The position numbers and the translations under genes were made by a program. A stretch of DNA of 37,265 bases, from contig JACPFN010000010.1 in assembly GCA_016183005.1 (NCBI GenBank), positions 1 through 37,265 of the forward strand, written 5' to 3'. Below are positions 1 through 10,234 of this stretch, piece after piece (positions within the stretch are counted from its first letter, which is position 1; every line of letters begins with the position of its first letter). The notes under the pieces were generated by a model, which saw nothing but the letters and a program-made list of their open reading frames with translations, was not told the origin of the DNA and made no database searches. Source of the DNA: Candidatus Babelota bacterium. GTDB lineage: Bacteria; Babelota; Babeliae; Babelales; Chromulinivoraceae.

Positions 1-648
<648 letters not shown>

Positions 649-672
649 TATTTATATTTTAATTTATTGTCA

Positions 673-710
673 TATAAGAAAGGGCTGTTGTAGGACAGCC
701 CTTTCTTATA
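673..710. terminator. bidirectional terminator between collagen-like gene and dnaE
   Basis: A perfect 15-bp inverted repeat (673-687 with 696-710) has an 8-nt loop and a GGGCTG/CAGCCC core. T-rich sequence follows on the plus strand and A-rich sequence precedes it, so it can serve both convergent genes. The right arm overlaps the dnaE stop codon (706-708). Confidence 0.85.
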
Positions 711-3700
711 GTGTTATTTTACCGTTTAATCCTGATTCATTGAGTTTATTGATTATATCAAAATCAAGAGCGATCTGTTTTTTAGTGATAATTTTAAGAT
801 TTTTATTATGTTCTTGATAGTTGAGATGTAATGGTATTTTTCCATCGGGTAGTTGTTTAATTAATTTAATAATTTCAGCAGATAAATGAACTGGTAGTTG
901 AATATTTGCAGATATCATTTTACTCCAGGAGTGAAATAAAAGATCAAGAGGGACCATCTGTAGTGCTTTGATCTTTGCACTTCCTGTTGATGTCATATCT
1001 AAATTTCCCTTGATAATAAAAATAGAGTAATCATAAAGCCAAGGTTCTATTTGTGCAAAAAGCTTTGGAAAAATAATAATTTCAGCATGATTATGAAGAT
1101 CTTCAACTTGAGCAAATGCCATTTTATCACCCTTTTTGGTTGAGATAACTTTTTTTTCGGTTAAAAGTCCTACAATGGTGACATAGGGCTCTTGTTGCGG
1201 TGTTGCAGATGGAGTTTTTCGTATAGCCATAAGTTCTTGAATCGTTTGCAAATTGATCCATATAAGTTGCTTTTCGTAGGTTTGAAGTGGATGTGCACTG
1301 ATGTAAAATCCGATAACTTCTTTTTCTTTTTCTAGTTTTTCTTTATTGTTCCAGTCGGGCATATTGGGAAATATATAATTTTTAGTTTGAGCATCGGTTT
1401 GCTCTTGATTGAACATAGAAAAAAGTTGCATTTGACCTGTTTGCTTATGCTCTTTGTTTTGTAGTGCTAATTCTATAATATTTGCAAGTTCATGATGTTT
1501 TTGTGCGCGAGTTCCATCCAGTTTATCAAGAGCTCCTGCACAGATAAGATTTTCAAGAACTCGTTTATTTGAGGTTCGCAGATCAATTCGTTCGCAAAGG
1601 TTTAAAAGATCGGTGAATGGACCATCTTTTTTGCGTTGAGCAATGATATTTGCAAGTGATGTAGTCCCGATATTTTTGATACCTTGTAGTCCAAATAAAA
1701 TCTTTTCTTTAATGATGCTAAATTCTATCTCTGATCGGTTAATATCTGGAGGTAGAATTTCAATTCCCATATCTTTGGCTTCTTTAAGATAAAATACCAT
1801 GTTTTCAGCATTACTTGCTTCAAGTGATATTAGGCATGCAGTAAATTCTGCAGGAAAATTTGCTTTGAGGTAAGCTGTTTGGTACGCAATGAGCGCATAT
1901 GCAGCAGAGTGTGATTTGTTGAATCCATATCCAGCAAAGTATGCCATTAATTCAAAAAGGTCATCAGATTTTTTTTGATCATAGCCGCGCGTAATAGCAC
2001 GATCAACGAACAGTTTTTTCTGTTCGGCCATAACATCAGCCTTTTTCTTACCCATTGCGCGGCGTAAGATATCAGCTTCTCCAAGTGAATAACCGCCAAT
2101 AACTGATGCAATTTTCATAACCTGTTCTTGATAAACAATAACTCCATACGTTTCTTGTAATACATCTTCAAGTTCGTTAAAGAAGTAATTAATCTCCTGT
2201 TTTCCGTGACGACGTAAAATATAATCATCAACCATTCCTGATCCAAGTGGTCCTGGTCGGTATAGTGCGTTGACAGCGATAATATCTTCAAATTTATCCG
2301 GTTTGAGTTTTCTGAGTACCTCTTTAAGGCCGTCAGATTCAAGCTGGAAAACACCAGAGGTTTTTCCTTCTTGGATGAGTTGAAAGGTTTTTGGGTCGTC
2401 TAAGGGTATATGATCAATATCTATATCAATACCCTTATAATTTTTAATAGAAGCAAGAGCATTTCTGATGAGTGTTAAGTTTTTGAGTCCTAAAAGATCG
2501 ATTTTTAAAAAGCCTAATGTTTCCAATTCGGTCATCGCATACTGTGTTACAATAGCGTTTTCCTTAGGAGGAATAAATATAGGAAGCATTTCATGTACAG
2601 GTTCAGGGGTAATTACGATACCTGCAGCATGTTTTGATGCATGCCTCGTAACTCCTTCAAGTCTAAATGCAACATCAAATATCTTTTTGATCATCTGGTT
2701 GTTATTAATCAGTTCTTGTAATTTTGGTTCTTGCTCCAAAGCCTCTTTGAGGGAAATTTTAAGCTGTTCTGGAATTAGTCCAGTGATCATATTTGATTCT
2801 TCAAAGGGAAGTCCTAGTGCGCGCGCAACATCTTTAATAACAGCTTTGGCAAGCATGGTTCCAAAGGTAATAATTTGGCAAACTTTATCTTGTCCGTAAG
2901 TCTCTTTGATGTAATTAATTACGTGTTCTCGACCTTCTATACAAAAGTCGATATCGATATCAGGCATCGAGATACGTTCAGGATTTAGGAATCGTTCAAA
3001 AAGTAAGTTGTATTTGAGTGGATCAATGTTAGTAATTTCGAGTGCCCATGCAACTAACGCCCCTGCAGCAGATCCACGTCCAGGTCCTACAGGAATACCT
3101 GTGCTTCGTGCCCAACGAATAAATTCACTAACGATTAAAAAATAACCAACAAATCCCATTTTAATAATTAATGCGATTTCAAGATTTAATCGTTCTTGAT
3201 ATTTTGTTAAATCTTGAAGAGGAAATCGTTTATTGTGCGCTAATTTGGTGAGTCCATGATTACATAAATCGGTAAAGTGCTCTTCGGGAGTTTTTCCTTC
3301 TGGTGTTTGAAATTTTGGAAAAAATAGTTTTCCTGTTTGAAATTCAAAGTTGCACATATCGGCAACTTTGCCTGTATTATAAACAACTTCAGGAATATCT
3401 TTAAAAATTTCAAGCATCTCTTCTGGTGAACGCATATAGGCTCGGCATTCTTTAAAGCTGAAGCGGGTTGGATCATCAAAGCGTTTTCCTGTTCCGATTG
3501 CAAGCATAATTTCATGAGCTTGATGATCATCAAGATTAAGATAATGGCAATCGGTTGTTGCAACACAAGAGACACCCATCTGTTTGCTGAGTTTTAATAA
3601 TTTTTTATTAAGATCTTGTTGTTCTTGTTGTTCTTCTGGTTGAATTTCAAAATAAAATCGGTCAGGTCCAAATATTTTTAAAAACCAATTAATCTTTTCT

Positions 3701-4161
3701 TGGGCAAGCTGTTCTTGGTCAGATTTTAAAAGTTGTGCAATGTGACCACCAAGGCATGCAGAAGTAACGATTAAGCCTTCATTATATTTTTCTAAAATTT
3801 TATAATCGATACGTGGTTTAAAATAAAAACCATCTTTGTAAGAATAAGCGATAAGTTCGCACAAATTTTTATAGCCAATTTCATTTTGTACTAAAATAAT
3901 CAGATGATAATATTTTTTATCAACAACACGTTCGTTAACATCTTCTGCCATGTAAGCTTCCATGCCAAGAATCGGCTTGATTCCTGCTTTTTTACATAGC
4001 TGAAAAAACTTTACGGCACCAAAAATATTGCCATGATCAGTTATTGCTAATGCCTTTGCGCCTTGTGCTTTGGCATGATCAATAAGCTTGGGCAGTGTTA
4101 TAGCTCCGTCCAAAAGAGAATATTCCGTATGGACATGAAGATGAGTAAAATGTTGTGACAT
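706..4161 (-). CDS. dnaE: DNA polymerase III alpha subunit
   Basis: This is the replicative polymerase catalytic subunit, DnaE type, 1151 aa, full length for the family (~1100-1180). The PHP domain opens the protein (HLHVHTEYSLLDG at ~7-19). The polymerase active site shows GPGRGSAAGALVAW just upstream of the PDIDIDF aspartate motif at ~400-406. A helix-hairpin-helix segment lies near 820 (FGLQGIKNIGTTS) and an OB fold near 990-1030 (VTIVGLLTEKKVISTKKG). It is the last gene of yebC-yicC-dnaE, 43 nt after yicC. No strong Shine-Dalgarno (SD) sequence precedes the start, but the N-terminus aligns with normal DnaE proteins. Nothing looks damaged. Confidence 0.98.
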   Translation of the reverse strand: MSQHFTHLHVHTEYSLLDGAITLPKLIDHAKAQGAKALAITDHGNIFGAVKFFQLCKKAGIKPILGMEAYMAEDVNERVVDKKYYHLIILVQNEIGYKNLCELIAYSYKDGFYFKPRIDYKILEKYNEGLIVTSACLGGHIAQLLKSDQEQLAQEKINWFLKIFGPDRFYFEIQPEEQQEQQDLNKKLLKLSKQMGVSCVATTDCHYLNLDDHQAHEIMLAIGTGKRFDDPTRFSFKECRAYMRSPEEMLEIFKDIPEVVYNTGKVADMCNFEFQTGKLFFPKFQTPEGKTPEEHFTDLCNHGLTKLAHNKRFPLQDLTKYQERLNLEIALIIKMGFVGYFLIVSEFIRWARSTGIPVGPGRGSAAGALVAWALEITNIDPLKYNLLFERFLNPERISMPDIDIDFCIEGREHVINYIKETYGQDKVCQIITFGTMLAKAVIKDVARALGLPFEESNMITGLIPEQLKISLKEALEQEPKLQELINNNQMIKKIFDVAFRLEGVTRHASKHAAGIVITPEPVHEMLPIFIPPKENAIVTQYAMTELETLGFLKIDLLGLKNLTLIRNALASIKNYKGIDIDIDHIPLDDPKTFQLIQEGKTSGVFQLESDGLKEVLRKLKPDKFEDIIAVNALYRPGPLGSGMVDDYILRRHGKQEINYFFNELEDVLQETYGVIVYQEQVMKIASVIGGYSLGEADILRRAMGKKKADVMAEQKKLFVDRAITRGYDQKKSDDLFELMAYFAGYGFNKSHSAAYALIAYQTAYLKANFPAEFTACLISLEASNAENMVFYLKEAKDMGIEILPPDINRSEIEFSIIKEKILFGLQGIKNIGTTSLANIIAQRKKDGPFTDLLNLCERIDLRTSNKRVLENLICAGALDKLDGTRAQKHHELANIIELALQNKEHKQTGQMQLFSMFNQEQTDAQTKNYIFPNMPDWNNKEKLEKEKEVIGFYISAHPLQTYEKQLIWINLQTIQELMAIRKTPSATPQQEPYVTIVGLLTEKKVISTKKGDKMAFAQVEDLHNHAEIIIFPKLFAQIEPWLYDYSIFIIKGNLDMTSTGSAKIKALQMVPLDLLFHSWSKMISANIQLPVHLSAEIIKLIKQLPDGKIPLHLNYQEHNKNLKIITKKQIALDFDIINKLNESGLNGKITL

Positions 4162-4204
4162 GATTTATCAGTATAAAAGTTTTGTAGTTTATGTTTAGTG
4201 AGCA

Positions 4205-5116
4205 TTATACAATATTTTGAGCTTGCTCGCGTGCTTTTTCAATAGCTGTTTTGATATTAATGGTAAGAGAGCTTATGGTACTATGGTTACACTTTGATGC
4301 AATGGTGTTAGTTTCCCTATTTAGTTCTTGTAGTGTGAAATCAAGTTTTTTACCATGGCTTTCTGATTTTTCATCAACAAGTTGATCAATATGCTTACAG
4401 TGCATCTCTGCTCTGACTAATTCTTCATTGATATCAATTTTTTCGATTTCAGAAAGTAGGTTTATTTTCTGTTGATCTAAAATAGTCTTTTCAACCGAGT
4501 TATCAGAGTTATCGAAGGTCTGTAATTTTTTTAAGATTTGATCAAGTTTTTCTTTTTTTTCTTTGAACGCTTTTTCAGAATTTTTCTTGATTAACTTTAA
4601 ATTTTTTGAGATCTCTTTAATGCTATTTTTAATATCTTGAGCAAGAATTTTTCCTTCTTTAAAGCGCATCTCTTTAAGCTTTGTAATTATTTTTTCAATC
4701 TCTTGAAGAATTTTTTCCTCAATTTTGGTATTTAAAATCTCTTCTTCAACTTGTAAAATATTTGGAAGCTGTAAAAGGGTAGCTAGTGTTATCTCTTCTT
4801 TAATACCACAACTCTTTTTGATAGTTTCAATTGCTTGAAGGTATTGTTTAATAGTGTTGATGGCGGGTATGACAACATGCTTTGTTTGATCTTGTTGAAT
4901 TCGTATAGCGATATAAACATGACCGCGTTCAAGTGATTTTTTGAGCAATTTATGAACAGCTACTTCAATAGTATTTAATAAGTATGGCAACTTGCAAGTT
5001 AATTCAAAATAGCGAGAGTTTAGTGATTTTAATTGAATAATGAGTGATAATTTTTCAGTTTTTGAAGTTGCTATTTCAAGAGTGCCGGATGCAAATCCGG
5101 TCATGCTTTGTATCAT
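4205..5116 (-). CDS. yicC: YicC family stress-induced protein / endoribonuclease-like
   Basis: 303 aa, beginning with the diagnostic MIQSMTGFASG of the YicC N-terminal domain and ending with the DUF1732 signature (LNRETNTIASKCN, then TAIEKAREQAQNI). The middle (~140-210) is a Lys/Glu-rich coiled coil, as usual. Family members are conserved and have been reported to act as endoribonucleases; the cellular role here is not evident. The gene starts 11 nt after the yebC stop, and its SD (AAGGTG) overlaps that stop region, so the two are probably translationally coupled. Confidence 0.93.
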   Translation of the reverse strand: MIQSMTGFASGTLEIATSKTEKLSLIIQLKSLNSRYFELTCKLPYLLNTIEVAVHKLLKKSLERGHVYIAIRIQQDQTKHVVIPAINTIKQYLQAIETIKKSCGIKEEITLATLLQLPNILQVEEEILNTKIEEKILQEIEKIITKLKEMRFKEGKILAQDIKNSIKEISKNLKLIKKNSEKAFKEKKEKLDQILKKLQTFDNSDNSVEKTILDQQKINLLSEIEKIDINEELVRAEMHCKHIDQLVDEKSESHGKKLDFTLQELNRETNTIASKCNHSTISSLTINIKTAIEKAREQAQNIV

Positions 5117-5127
5117 ATAAAAACACC

Positions 5128-5844
5128 TTATCCAATATTGCTATAAACGTTTTGAACGTCATCATATTCTTCTATCTTTTCAAGAAGATTAAATGCTTTT
5201 TCTTCAGCCTCTGCATCAAGCTCGATAAGATTTTTTGCTACCCATTCAATTTGTGACTCTTCAACTTTAAAGCCCATATTTTTTATAGCTTCGGTAACGT
5301 CATGAAGGTCTGAAATTGGCATAGATATGGTAATAACTTCATCATGCATTGAAATATCTTTAATATTGTAATCCATAAGCGATTCAAATAATTTATCTTC
5401 TGTCATGCCTGCAGGAGCATGAGCTCGTACAATACCAAGATGTTCAAACATCCAGTTTACAGAACCAGTTTCAGCCAAATGCCCACCATTTCGGGTAAAT
5501 AGTGCTCGAAGATCTGCAACCGCGCGATTTTTATTATCGGTAAGGACTTCGATCATGATTGCTGAACCAGCAGGACCATGGCCTTCGTAGGTAATCGCTT
5601 CGTAAACAACACCAGGAAGCTCACCGGTTCCCTTTTTGATAGCGCGCACAATGTTGTCTTGCGGCATATTAAGCTCTTTTGCTTTATCGACTAAATGCCT
5701 GAGGCGAGGGTTACCAGCAGGATCGCCACCAGATTTTGCAGCGATAGTAATTTCTCGAACAATTTTGGTAAATTCTTTACCACGCTTTGCGTCTTCTTTT
5801 GCTTTTTTGTGTTTAATATTGGCCCACTTGGAATGTCCTGCCAT
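5128..5844 (-). CDS. yebC: YebC/TACO1 family protein
   Basis: 238 aa, the usual length. It begins MAGHSKWANIKHKKAKEDA, the near-invariant YebC start, followed by KEFTKIVREITIAAKSGG and the NPRLR block. The DNNRAVADLR-like segment and EGHGPAGSAI-like core are present. The family includes PmpR-type transcription regulators and TACO1/YebC translation factors that help ribosomes through polyproline; sequence alone does not say which applies. It leads the yebC-yicC-dnaE operon. A good SD (AGGAG) precedes the ATG. A candidate promoter on this strand has TCGACA upstream of TATACT/TACTCT at ~5890-5915. Confidence 0.96.
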   Translation of the reverse strand: MAGHSKWANIKHKKAKEDAKRGKEFTKIVREITIAAKSGGDPAGNPRLRHLVDKAKELNMPQDNIVRAIKKGTGELPGVVYEAITYEGHGPAGSAIMIEVLTDNKNRAVADLRALFTRNGGHLAETGSVNWMFEHLGIVRAHAPAGMTEDKLFESLMDYNIKDISMHDEVITISMPISDLHDVTEAIKNMGFKVEESQIEWVAKNLIELDAEAEEKAFNLLEKIEEYDDVQNVYSNIG

Positions 5845-5947
5845 GCCAAATACTCCTGTATTTAATTGAACTAAAAATCATCTCTTATACAGAGTATATA
5901 TTTTTGATAATTTTGTCGATGTAGGTGATTAACAGTCTTGAATTTAG

Positions 5948-5980
5948 TAATACATATTTTGAATTTCAAAATATGTATTA
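5948..5980. repeat. 16-bp perfect inverted repeat with 1-nt centre
   Basis: Positions 5948-5963 and 5965-5980 are exact reverse complements around a single T. It lies in the 218-bp gap between the 3' end of the secreted orphan (6063) and the yebC promoter region. There is no T-run on either side, so an intrinsic terminator is not the obvious reading; an operator or cruciform-type element is possible. Confidence 0.7.
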
Positions 5981-6062
5981 CGCGAGAATTTAAATTTTTA
6001 GTGGTATTGAGCGGCTTTTTTTGTATATGATTTGAGTTATTGAGTTTGGTATAATGAATTGT

Positions 6063-6596
6063 TTATTTTACTTCTGTACGATACATAGGTTTTTGAAATT
6101 CTGAGATAATATTGTGTAATGTTATAGTTTTGTCCAAAAGTGCTCGTTCTTTTTCGAATCTTTGATTGCTAAGGGCAGATGTTGTACGATATTCATTATA
6201 TGCATTTATATAATCTTTAACTTCGGGCCTATTTTTATCTTCTTCGTCAAAATTGTTTATCCATGGTAGGGCTATACCGTGATGATAAGCTACGTGTTGA
6301 TCAAAGTATGGGGAGACATCAAAATTAACATATGGGTAGACATAATTTTTAGCATATTCTTGATAAGACTTTGATTCGAAACCAGATTTTATATTTTGAA
6401 CCTTTCCTGGTTGACTATAAATATGCAATGCCTTCAAAGCCGTCTCTTTTATAGGATTAATATAGGGAGTTATTGCTTGTGCAAATTGTCGTTTTACTCC
6501 GGTATAAAATCCTGCTCCAGGTAATCTTGATGATGTTGAAGGAGTAAGGAATGTTGGTATATTTATTAAACAAATCAAAATTAATATTTTTTTCAT
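6063..6596 (-). CDS. secreted protein of unknown function
   Basis: 177 aa. A clear signal peptide occupies residues 1-~20 (MKKILILICLINIPTFLTPS), preceded by SD GGGG at a good distance. The mature part is Tyr- and Lys-rich with several NY/YPYVN-type stretches and no Cys, and shows no motif I recognise. It stands alone on the minus strand between ruvB (upstream, 59 bp away) and yebC. Export is well supported; function is unknown. Confidence 0.75.
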   Translation of the reverse strand: MKKILILICLINIPTFLTPSTSSRLPGAGFYTGVKRQFAQAITPYINPIKETALKALHIYSQPGKVQNIKSGFESKSYQEYAKNYVYPYVNFDVSPYFDQHVAYHHGIALPWINNFDEEDKNRPEVKDYINAYNEYRTTSALSNQRFEKERALLDKTITLHNIISEFQKPMYRTEVK

Positions 6597-6655
6597 AAGT
6601 ATTATCCCCTAGATAAACATATTAATAATAGATTATTTAATAAAACTAAGCTAAA

Positions 6656-7678
6656 TCAATACTTTATATAAATATTTAATTTTTTTTGTACAGCTGCAAG
6701 TTTAGCTTGGGGAATTTGACGCCCCTTTGAGGTTTTTTCAAGAAAACCTTCGCGTAGTAAGTATGGTTCGTAGACCGATTCAATAGTTTCTTTATCCTGT
6801 CCAGTAATAGCAGCAAGGGTATCAAGTCCTACGGGGCCACCACGATAACCTATAAGAATTTTTTTTAAAATTTGAATATCAATAGGGGTTAAACCATCTT
6901 CATCGATTCCAAGGGCTTGCATGGTTTCTCTTACAAGCGTAGGAGTTGCTATATTATTATTTTTAATTTGTGCAAAATCTCTGATACGACGTAGTAATTT
7001 TTTAGCAATACGAGGTGTTCCTCGTGATCGAGTAGCAATTATTTTAGCTGCATCTGTACATATAGTTATTTTAAGATATTGGGCATTTTGCAGAATAACT
7101 TGCGATAGTTCATCTGCTGTGTAAAAATCGAGTGATTCGATAATGCCAAATCTGCTTCTGAGTGGTGCTGAGATAGCACCACTTTGGGTTGTAGCTCCAA
7201 TTAAGGTAAATGGCTGAATAGGTAACGTTACTGTTTTTGCACCTGGACCCTGTCCAATGATTACATCGATTTTAAACTGTTCCATGGCTGAATACAAAAC
7301 TTCTTCGACATGAGATGGAGTTCTGTGTATTTCATCGATGAATAAGATATCATGTTTGCCAAGTCCTGAAAGTATAGCAACCAGGTCTCCGGTTCTTTCA
7401 AGCATTGGACCACTACAGATTTTGATAGATACATTCATAATATGTGCCATGATTTGGCATAAAGTTGTTTTACCAAGCCCAGGGGGTCCAAAAAGAAGCA
7501 TATGATCTAAAGCTTCAGATCTTTTTTTGCAAGCTTGTACATAGATTTTCAACTTTTTTTTTAGCTCTTCTTGCCCTATGTAATCTTGAAATGTTTGCGG
7601 TATAAAATCATATTGTTGTTCAATGTCAATTTGTTGAGAGATAAATTCTATTGGATTTTGATCAGTTGGTTGAGTCAT
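6656..7678 (-). CDS. ruvB: Holliday junction branch migration ATPase RuvB
   Basis: 340 aa, full length. This AAA+ motor drives RuvAB branch migration at Holliday junctions. Walker A is GPPGLGKTT at 64-72 and Walker B LFIDEIHR at 112-119. Sensor 1 reads IGATTQSGAISAPLRSRFG, containing the LRSRFG block that bears the arginine finger. The C-terminal winged helix ends EGFLEKTSKGRQIP, typical of RuvB. It lies 15 nt downstream of rodA in the same operon; SD GGA precedes ATG. ruvA and ruvC are not in the window. Confidence 0.98.
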   Translation of the reverse strand: MTQPTDQNPIEFISQQIDIEQQYDFIPQTFQDYIGQEELKKKLKIYVQACKKRSEALDHMLLFGPPGLGKTTLCQIMAHIMNVSIKICSGPMLERTGDLVAILSGLGKHDILFIDEIHRTPSHVEEVLYSAMEQFKIDVIIGQGPGAKTVTLPIQPFTLIGATTQSGAISAPLRSRFGIIESLDFYTADELSQVILQNAQYLKITICTDAAKIIATRSRGTPRIAKKLLRRIRDFAQIKNNNIATPTLVRETMQALGIDEDGLTPIDIQILKKILIGYRGGPVGLDTLAAITGQDKETIESVYEPYLLREGFLEKTSKGRQIPQAKLAAVQKKLNIYIKY

Positions 7679-7693
7679 CTTTTTCCTTTTTTA

Positions 7694-8803
7694 TTATGCA
7701 GTTAAGTCTTGGGCGTATCTTTGACAGGTAACACTGTTAATACAGCCAAGACTTGCAAAACTTGTCCAAATATGGGTAATTCCATAGCTCATAAAAGGAA
7801 GAGGAATTCCAACAACAGGAAGCAGATCAAGGACCATGCCGATGTTAATTGTAGCTGAAAGTATAATAGGCATTAAAAGACCTAAGCACATTAGCTGTGA
7901 AAAAACAGAGGATATTGTGCTAATTAAGCTTAAGACCTGTAAAAAGAGTAAAATATATAATAAAATTACAAATGTTGCACCAAGAAATCCTAATTCTTCA
8001 CAAATAACAGAAAAAATAAAATCAGTTCTGCTTTCTGGTAGAAATGATAATTTATTTTGTGTACCTTTGCCAAAACCTTTACCCCAGAATCCCCCAGAAC
8101 CTACGGCAATTTTTGATTGTTCAATTTGATAACGTTCTTTGTTGCGTTCTCCTTGTCCAAGAAAAACTAAAATGCGTTTCTTTTGATATGGTTTTAAAAC
8201 ATGCCATGAGATAGGTGTTGTGATAATACAAAAAAGTGCTGTGTATATAAAAAATTTATTAGGCAAACCCATAAACCAAAGCATGATTGAACCAGAGCCC
8301 AATAAAATAAGAGCAGTGCCAAGATCTGGTTGTTTTAAAATGAGAAGAAAACTCACAAGGGTAATTATAAGTGGAATGCTGTATGTAATGAGCTTTGGTT
8401 CTGTTTCTTCAGTATCGTTTAAAAAATAATACGACAAAAACATAGGAAAAAATAGTTTTGCTAAATCTGAAGATTGAAACTTTATAAAACCAAGATTAAC
8501 CCAACGTTGTGCTCCCATACCAACAGAACCTTTTATTAGGGTAAATATGAGAAGAATCATTGTGCACCAATAGAGCCAATATCCAATTCGGCATATAGTA
8601 TGATAGTCTATAAAACTACAGAAGAAATAGATGAAAATTCCGCTTAATATTCCAAATGTTTGTTTCTTGAAAAACAGTGAAAACTCTTCACCTTTGCAGG
8701 TGGTACTATATATGAAACACAAGCTTATGATGGAAAGGATTATAACGATACATAAACTTTTCCAATCAAAATATGCAAGATATCTTCGATTTACAAATAA
8801 CAT
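7694..8803 (-). CDS. rodA: SEDS-family peptidoglycan glycosyltransferase RodA
   Basis: 369 aa, with about ten hydrophobic segments. SEDS proteins polymerise glycan from lipid II in the inner membrane; RodA serves side-wall growth. The diagnostic block GSGGFWGKGFGKGTQNKLSFLPESRTDFIFSV-ICEELG (residues ~215-255) matches RodA better than FtsW, and the C-terminal PLPFMSYG is also typical. mreB, mreC and a PBP2 gene are not adjacent. It heads a two-gene operon with ruvB, with a good promoter at 8849-8876. No SD is evident before ATG. FtsW is the alternative assignment. Confidence 0.9.
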   Translation of the reverse strand: MLFVNRRYLAYFDWKSLCIVIILSIISLCFIYSTTCKGEEFSLFFKKQTFGILSGIFIYFFCSFIDYHTICRIGYWLYWCTMILLIFTLIKGSVGMGAQRWVNLGFIKFQSSDLAKLFFPMFLSYYFLNDTEETEPKLITYSIPLIITLVSFLLILKQPDLGTALILLGSGSIMLWFMGLPNKFFIYTALFCIITTPISWHVLKPYQKKRILVFLGQGERNKERYQIEQSKIAVGSGGFWGKGFGKGTQNKLSFLPESRTDFIFSVICEELGFLGATFVILLYILLFLQVLSLISTISSVFSQLMCLGLLMPIILSATINIGMVLDLLPVVGIPLPFMSYGITHIWTSFASLGCINSVTCQRYAQDLTA

Positions 8804-8848
8804 AGTATTATTAATCTGATTAACGATTTATTTAATTTGTGCATAAAA

Positions 8849-8876
8849 AGTATACGTTGCACATTCATTTTGTCTA
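8849..8876 (-). promoter_or_regulatory. sigma-70-type promoter of rodA-ruvB
   Basis: Reading the minus strand, -35 is TAGACA (8871-8876) and -10 is TATACT (8849-8854), with a 16-bp spacer. Transcription would start ~40 nt before the rodA ATG. Confidence 0.6.
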
Positions 8877-8981
8877 TGATCTGTTAAAATTTAGTTTTAA
8901 TTTTACTCAAAGTAATATTTATTAAAATATTTTTTATCAGCAAGCTTATAGTTTGATTGAGTAAGTGCTCAATTTTTATAA

Positions 8982-9821
8982 TTAAATAAAATCTTTGATA
9001 GAAATAAAAATATCATTGGGATGTAAGAGTGCTTTTTCAGAATTTTCATTCGAATTATTATATGTTACTTCGTAAATTATTGAATAATAGGTTTTAAAAA
9101 AATAGTTGAAAAAATGATTAATTTCAAACATTGTTGTTTTGCGTAATTTAGTAAAATGATCAAAAACAGATTCAATATCTTTATACGATTTTGATGCAGA
9201 GCCAGCGGTTTGTTTAAGTTGATTATTATTTAAATTAGAACTTTGTAAAGTCTCTGAAAAAATATTTTTAAAGTCTGCAATCGTTGTAATAGCTGATAAA
9301 AATTCTTCTTGAATCATATCGATCTCTATTTTTATGGATGATTGTTCTTTGGCCCAAGCTAAAAGTCCTTGTTTGAGGTCATTAATAAGAATTTGCGTTG
9401 GTTGCGGATTTATTTGTAATAATTTATTTGCGATTAGTTTAATTTTTTCGAATAAAATTTTAAAATTTACTTGGCTCGTTTTGATAACTTGTACAGCTTG
9501 TTCGATTTTGGTTGTATCATTATTTAAAACTTGCATATTGGTTTGCCATGAATCGGTAAGGGATGGTGTATAAATTTTAAAGAGTTCTTCTTGAATTGTT
9601 AATTTAGCAATGATCATGATGCATGATTCTTGGGCTAGTTGGTAGCTTAAAAGTAAAATATCAATAAGTGTTTTAAGATGATCGGGGTTAGCAAGAGAGT
9701 CTATATATGTTTTTTTCCAAATAGTAGCATTCTTAGGGATAATTTCTTGATAGCAAGCATATTGATATACATTGAACATGTTTAAAATACATATCACAAA
9801 AATAAAAACATATAGCTTCAT
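8982..9821 (-). CDS. secreted alpha-helical protein of unknown function
   Basis: 279 aa. The N-terminal hydrophobic segment (MKLYVFIFVICILNMFNVYQY) is a signal peptide or membrane anchor. The rest is Ile/Leu/Lys/Gln-rich and looks like a mostly helical bundle (e.g. TIADFKNIFSETLQSSNLNNNQ), with no catalytic motif. SD AAGGATGG precedes ATG, and the gene follows cdd by 17 nt, so it is probably co-transcribed with cdd and the 10235-10549 orphan. Not recognised. Confidence 0.7.
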   Translation of the reverse strand: MKLYVFIFVICILNMFNVYQYACYQEIIPKNATIWKKTYIDSLANPDHLKTLIDILLLSYQLAQESCIMIIAKLTIQEELFKIYTPSLTDSWQTNMQVLNNDTTKIEQAVQVIKTSQVNFKILFEKIKLIANKLLQINPQPTQILINDLKQGLLAWAKEQSSIKIEIDMIQEEFLSAITTIADFKNIFSETLQSSNLNNNQLKQTAGSASKSYKDIESVFDHFTKLRKTTMFEINHFFNYFFKTYYSIIYEVTYNNSNENSEKALLHPNDIFISIKDFI

Positions 9822-9838
9822 TACACCATCCTTTTTTA

Positions 9839-10183
9839 TTATTTTTTAATATCTATGTTGCTAAAAATAGTAATATGAGCATTTTTACAAAATTCATATA
9901 AAATTTGTCTGCATGCGCCACAGGGAAATGAGCCTGTATCGGTTACTAAGGCTATATGAGTAATTTTTTTATAACCTTGCGCTAAGGCTGAAAATATTGC
10001 CACGCGTTCTGCGCAAATAGTTAATCCATAGGATGCTGATTCAATATTGCATCCGCCGACAATCTGATTTTCTTCTGTTTGAATAGCTGCACCGACTTGA
10101 AATTTAGAATAAAAACACAGAGCGTTTTTTTGCATATCACGAGCAATTTGTAGTGTATTGGGATCAATCGATAAATATTTCAT
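9839..10183 (-). CDS. cdd: cytidine deaminase (short C-terminus)
   Basis: Zinc-dependent hydrolase converting cytidine/deoxycytidine to uridine/deoxyuridine (pyrimidine salvage). Zinc and catalytic residues are visible: CAE in GLTICAERVAIFSA and PCGACRQ; substrate residues lie in FQVGAA and GCNIESASYG. I chose the ATG at 10183 (MKYLSIDP, 114 aa) because it matches family N-termini; an in-frame ATG at 10231 would add 16 unmatched residues but sits only 3 nt after the previous stop. The protein ends at SNIDIKK, about 20-25 residues before the usual C-terminus with its LLP segment. No homologous continuation appears in other frames, so the truncation seems genuine. Confidence 0.9.
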   Translation of the reverse strand: MKYLSIDPNTLQIARDMQKNALCFYSKFQVGAAIQTEENQIVGGCNIESASYGLTICAERVAIFSALAQGYKKITHIALVTDTGSFPCGACRQILYEFCKNAHITIFSNIDIKK

Positions 10184-10234
10184 ACAATTTTTAAATATAA
10201 TACCATGTGATACTGTTGAGTATCGTAACATTTT

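Noticed and set aside
2468-2899. 143-codon plus-strand frame opposite dnaE
   Set aside because: Antisense shadow of a conserved coding region; no SD or recognisable protein.
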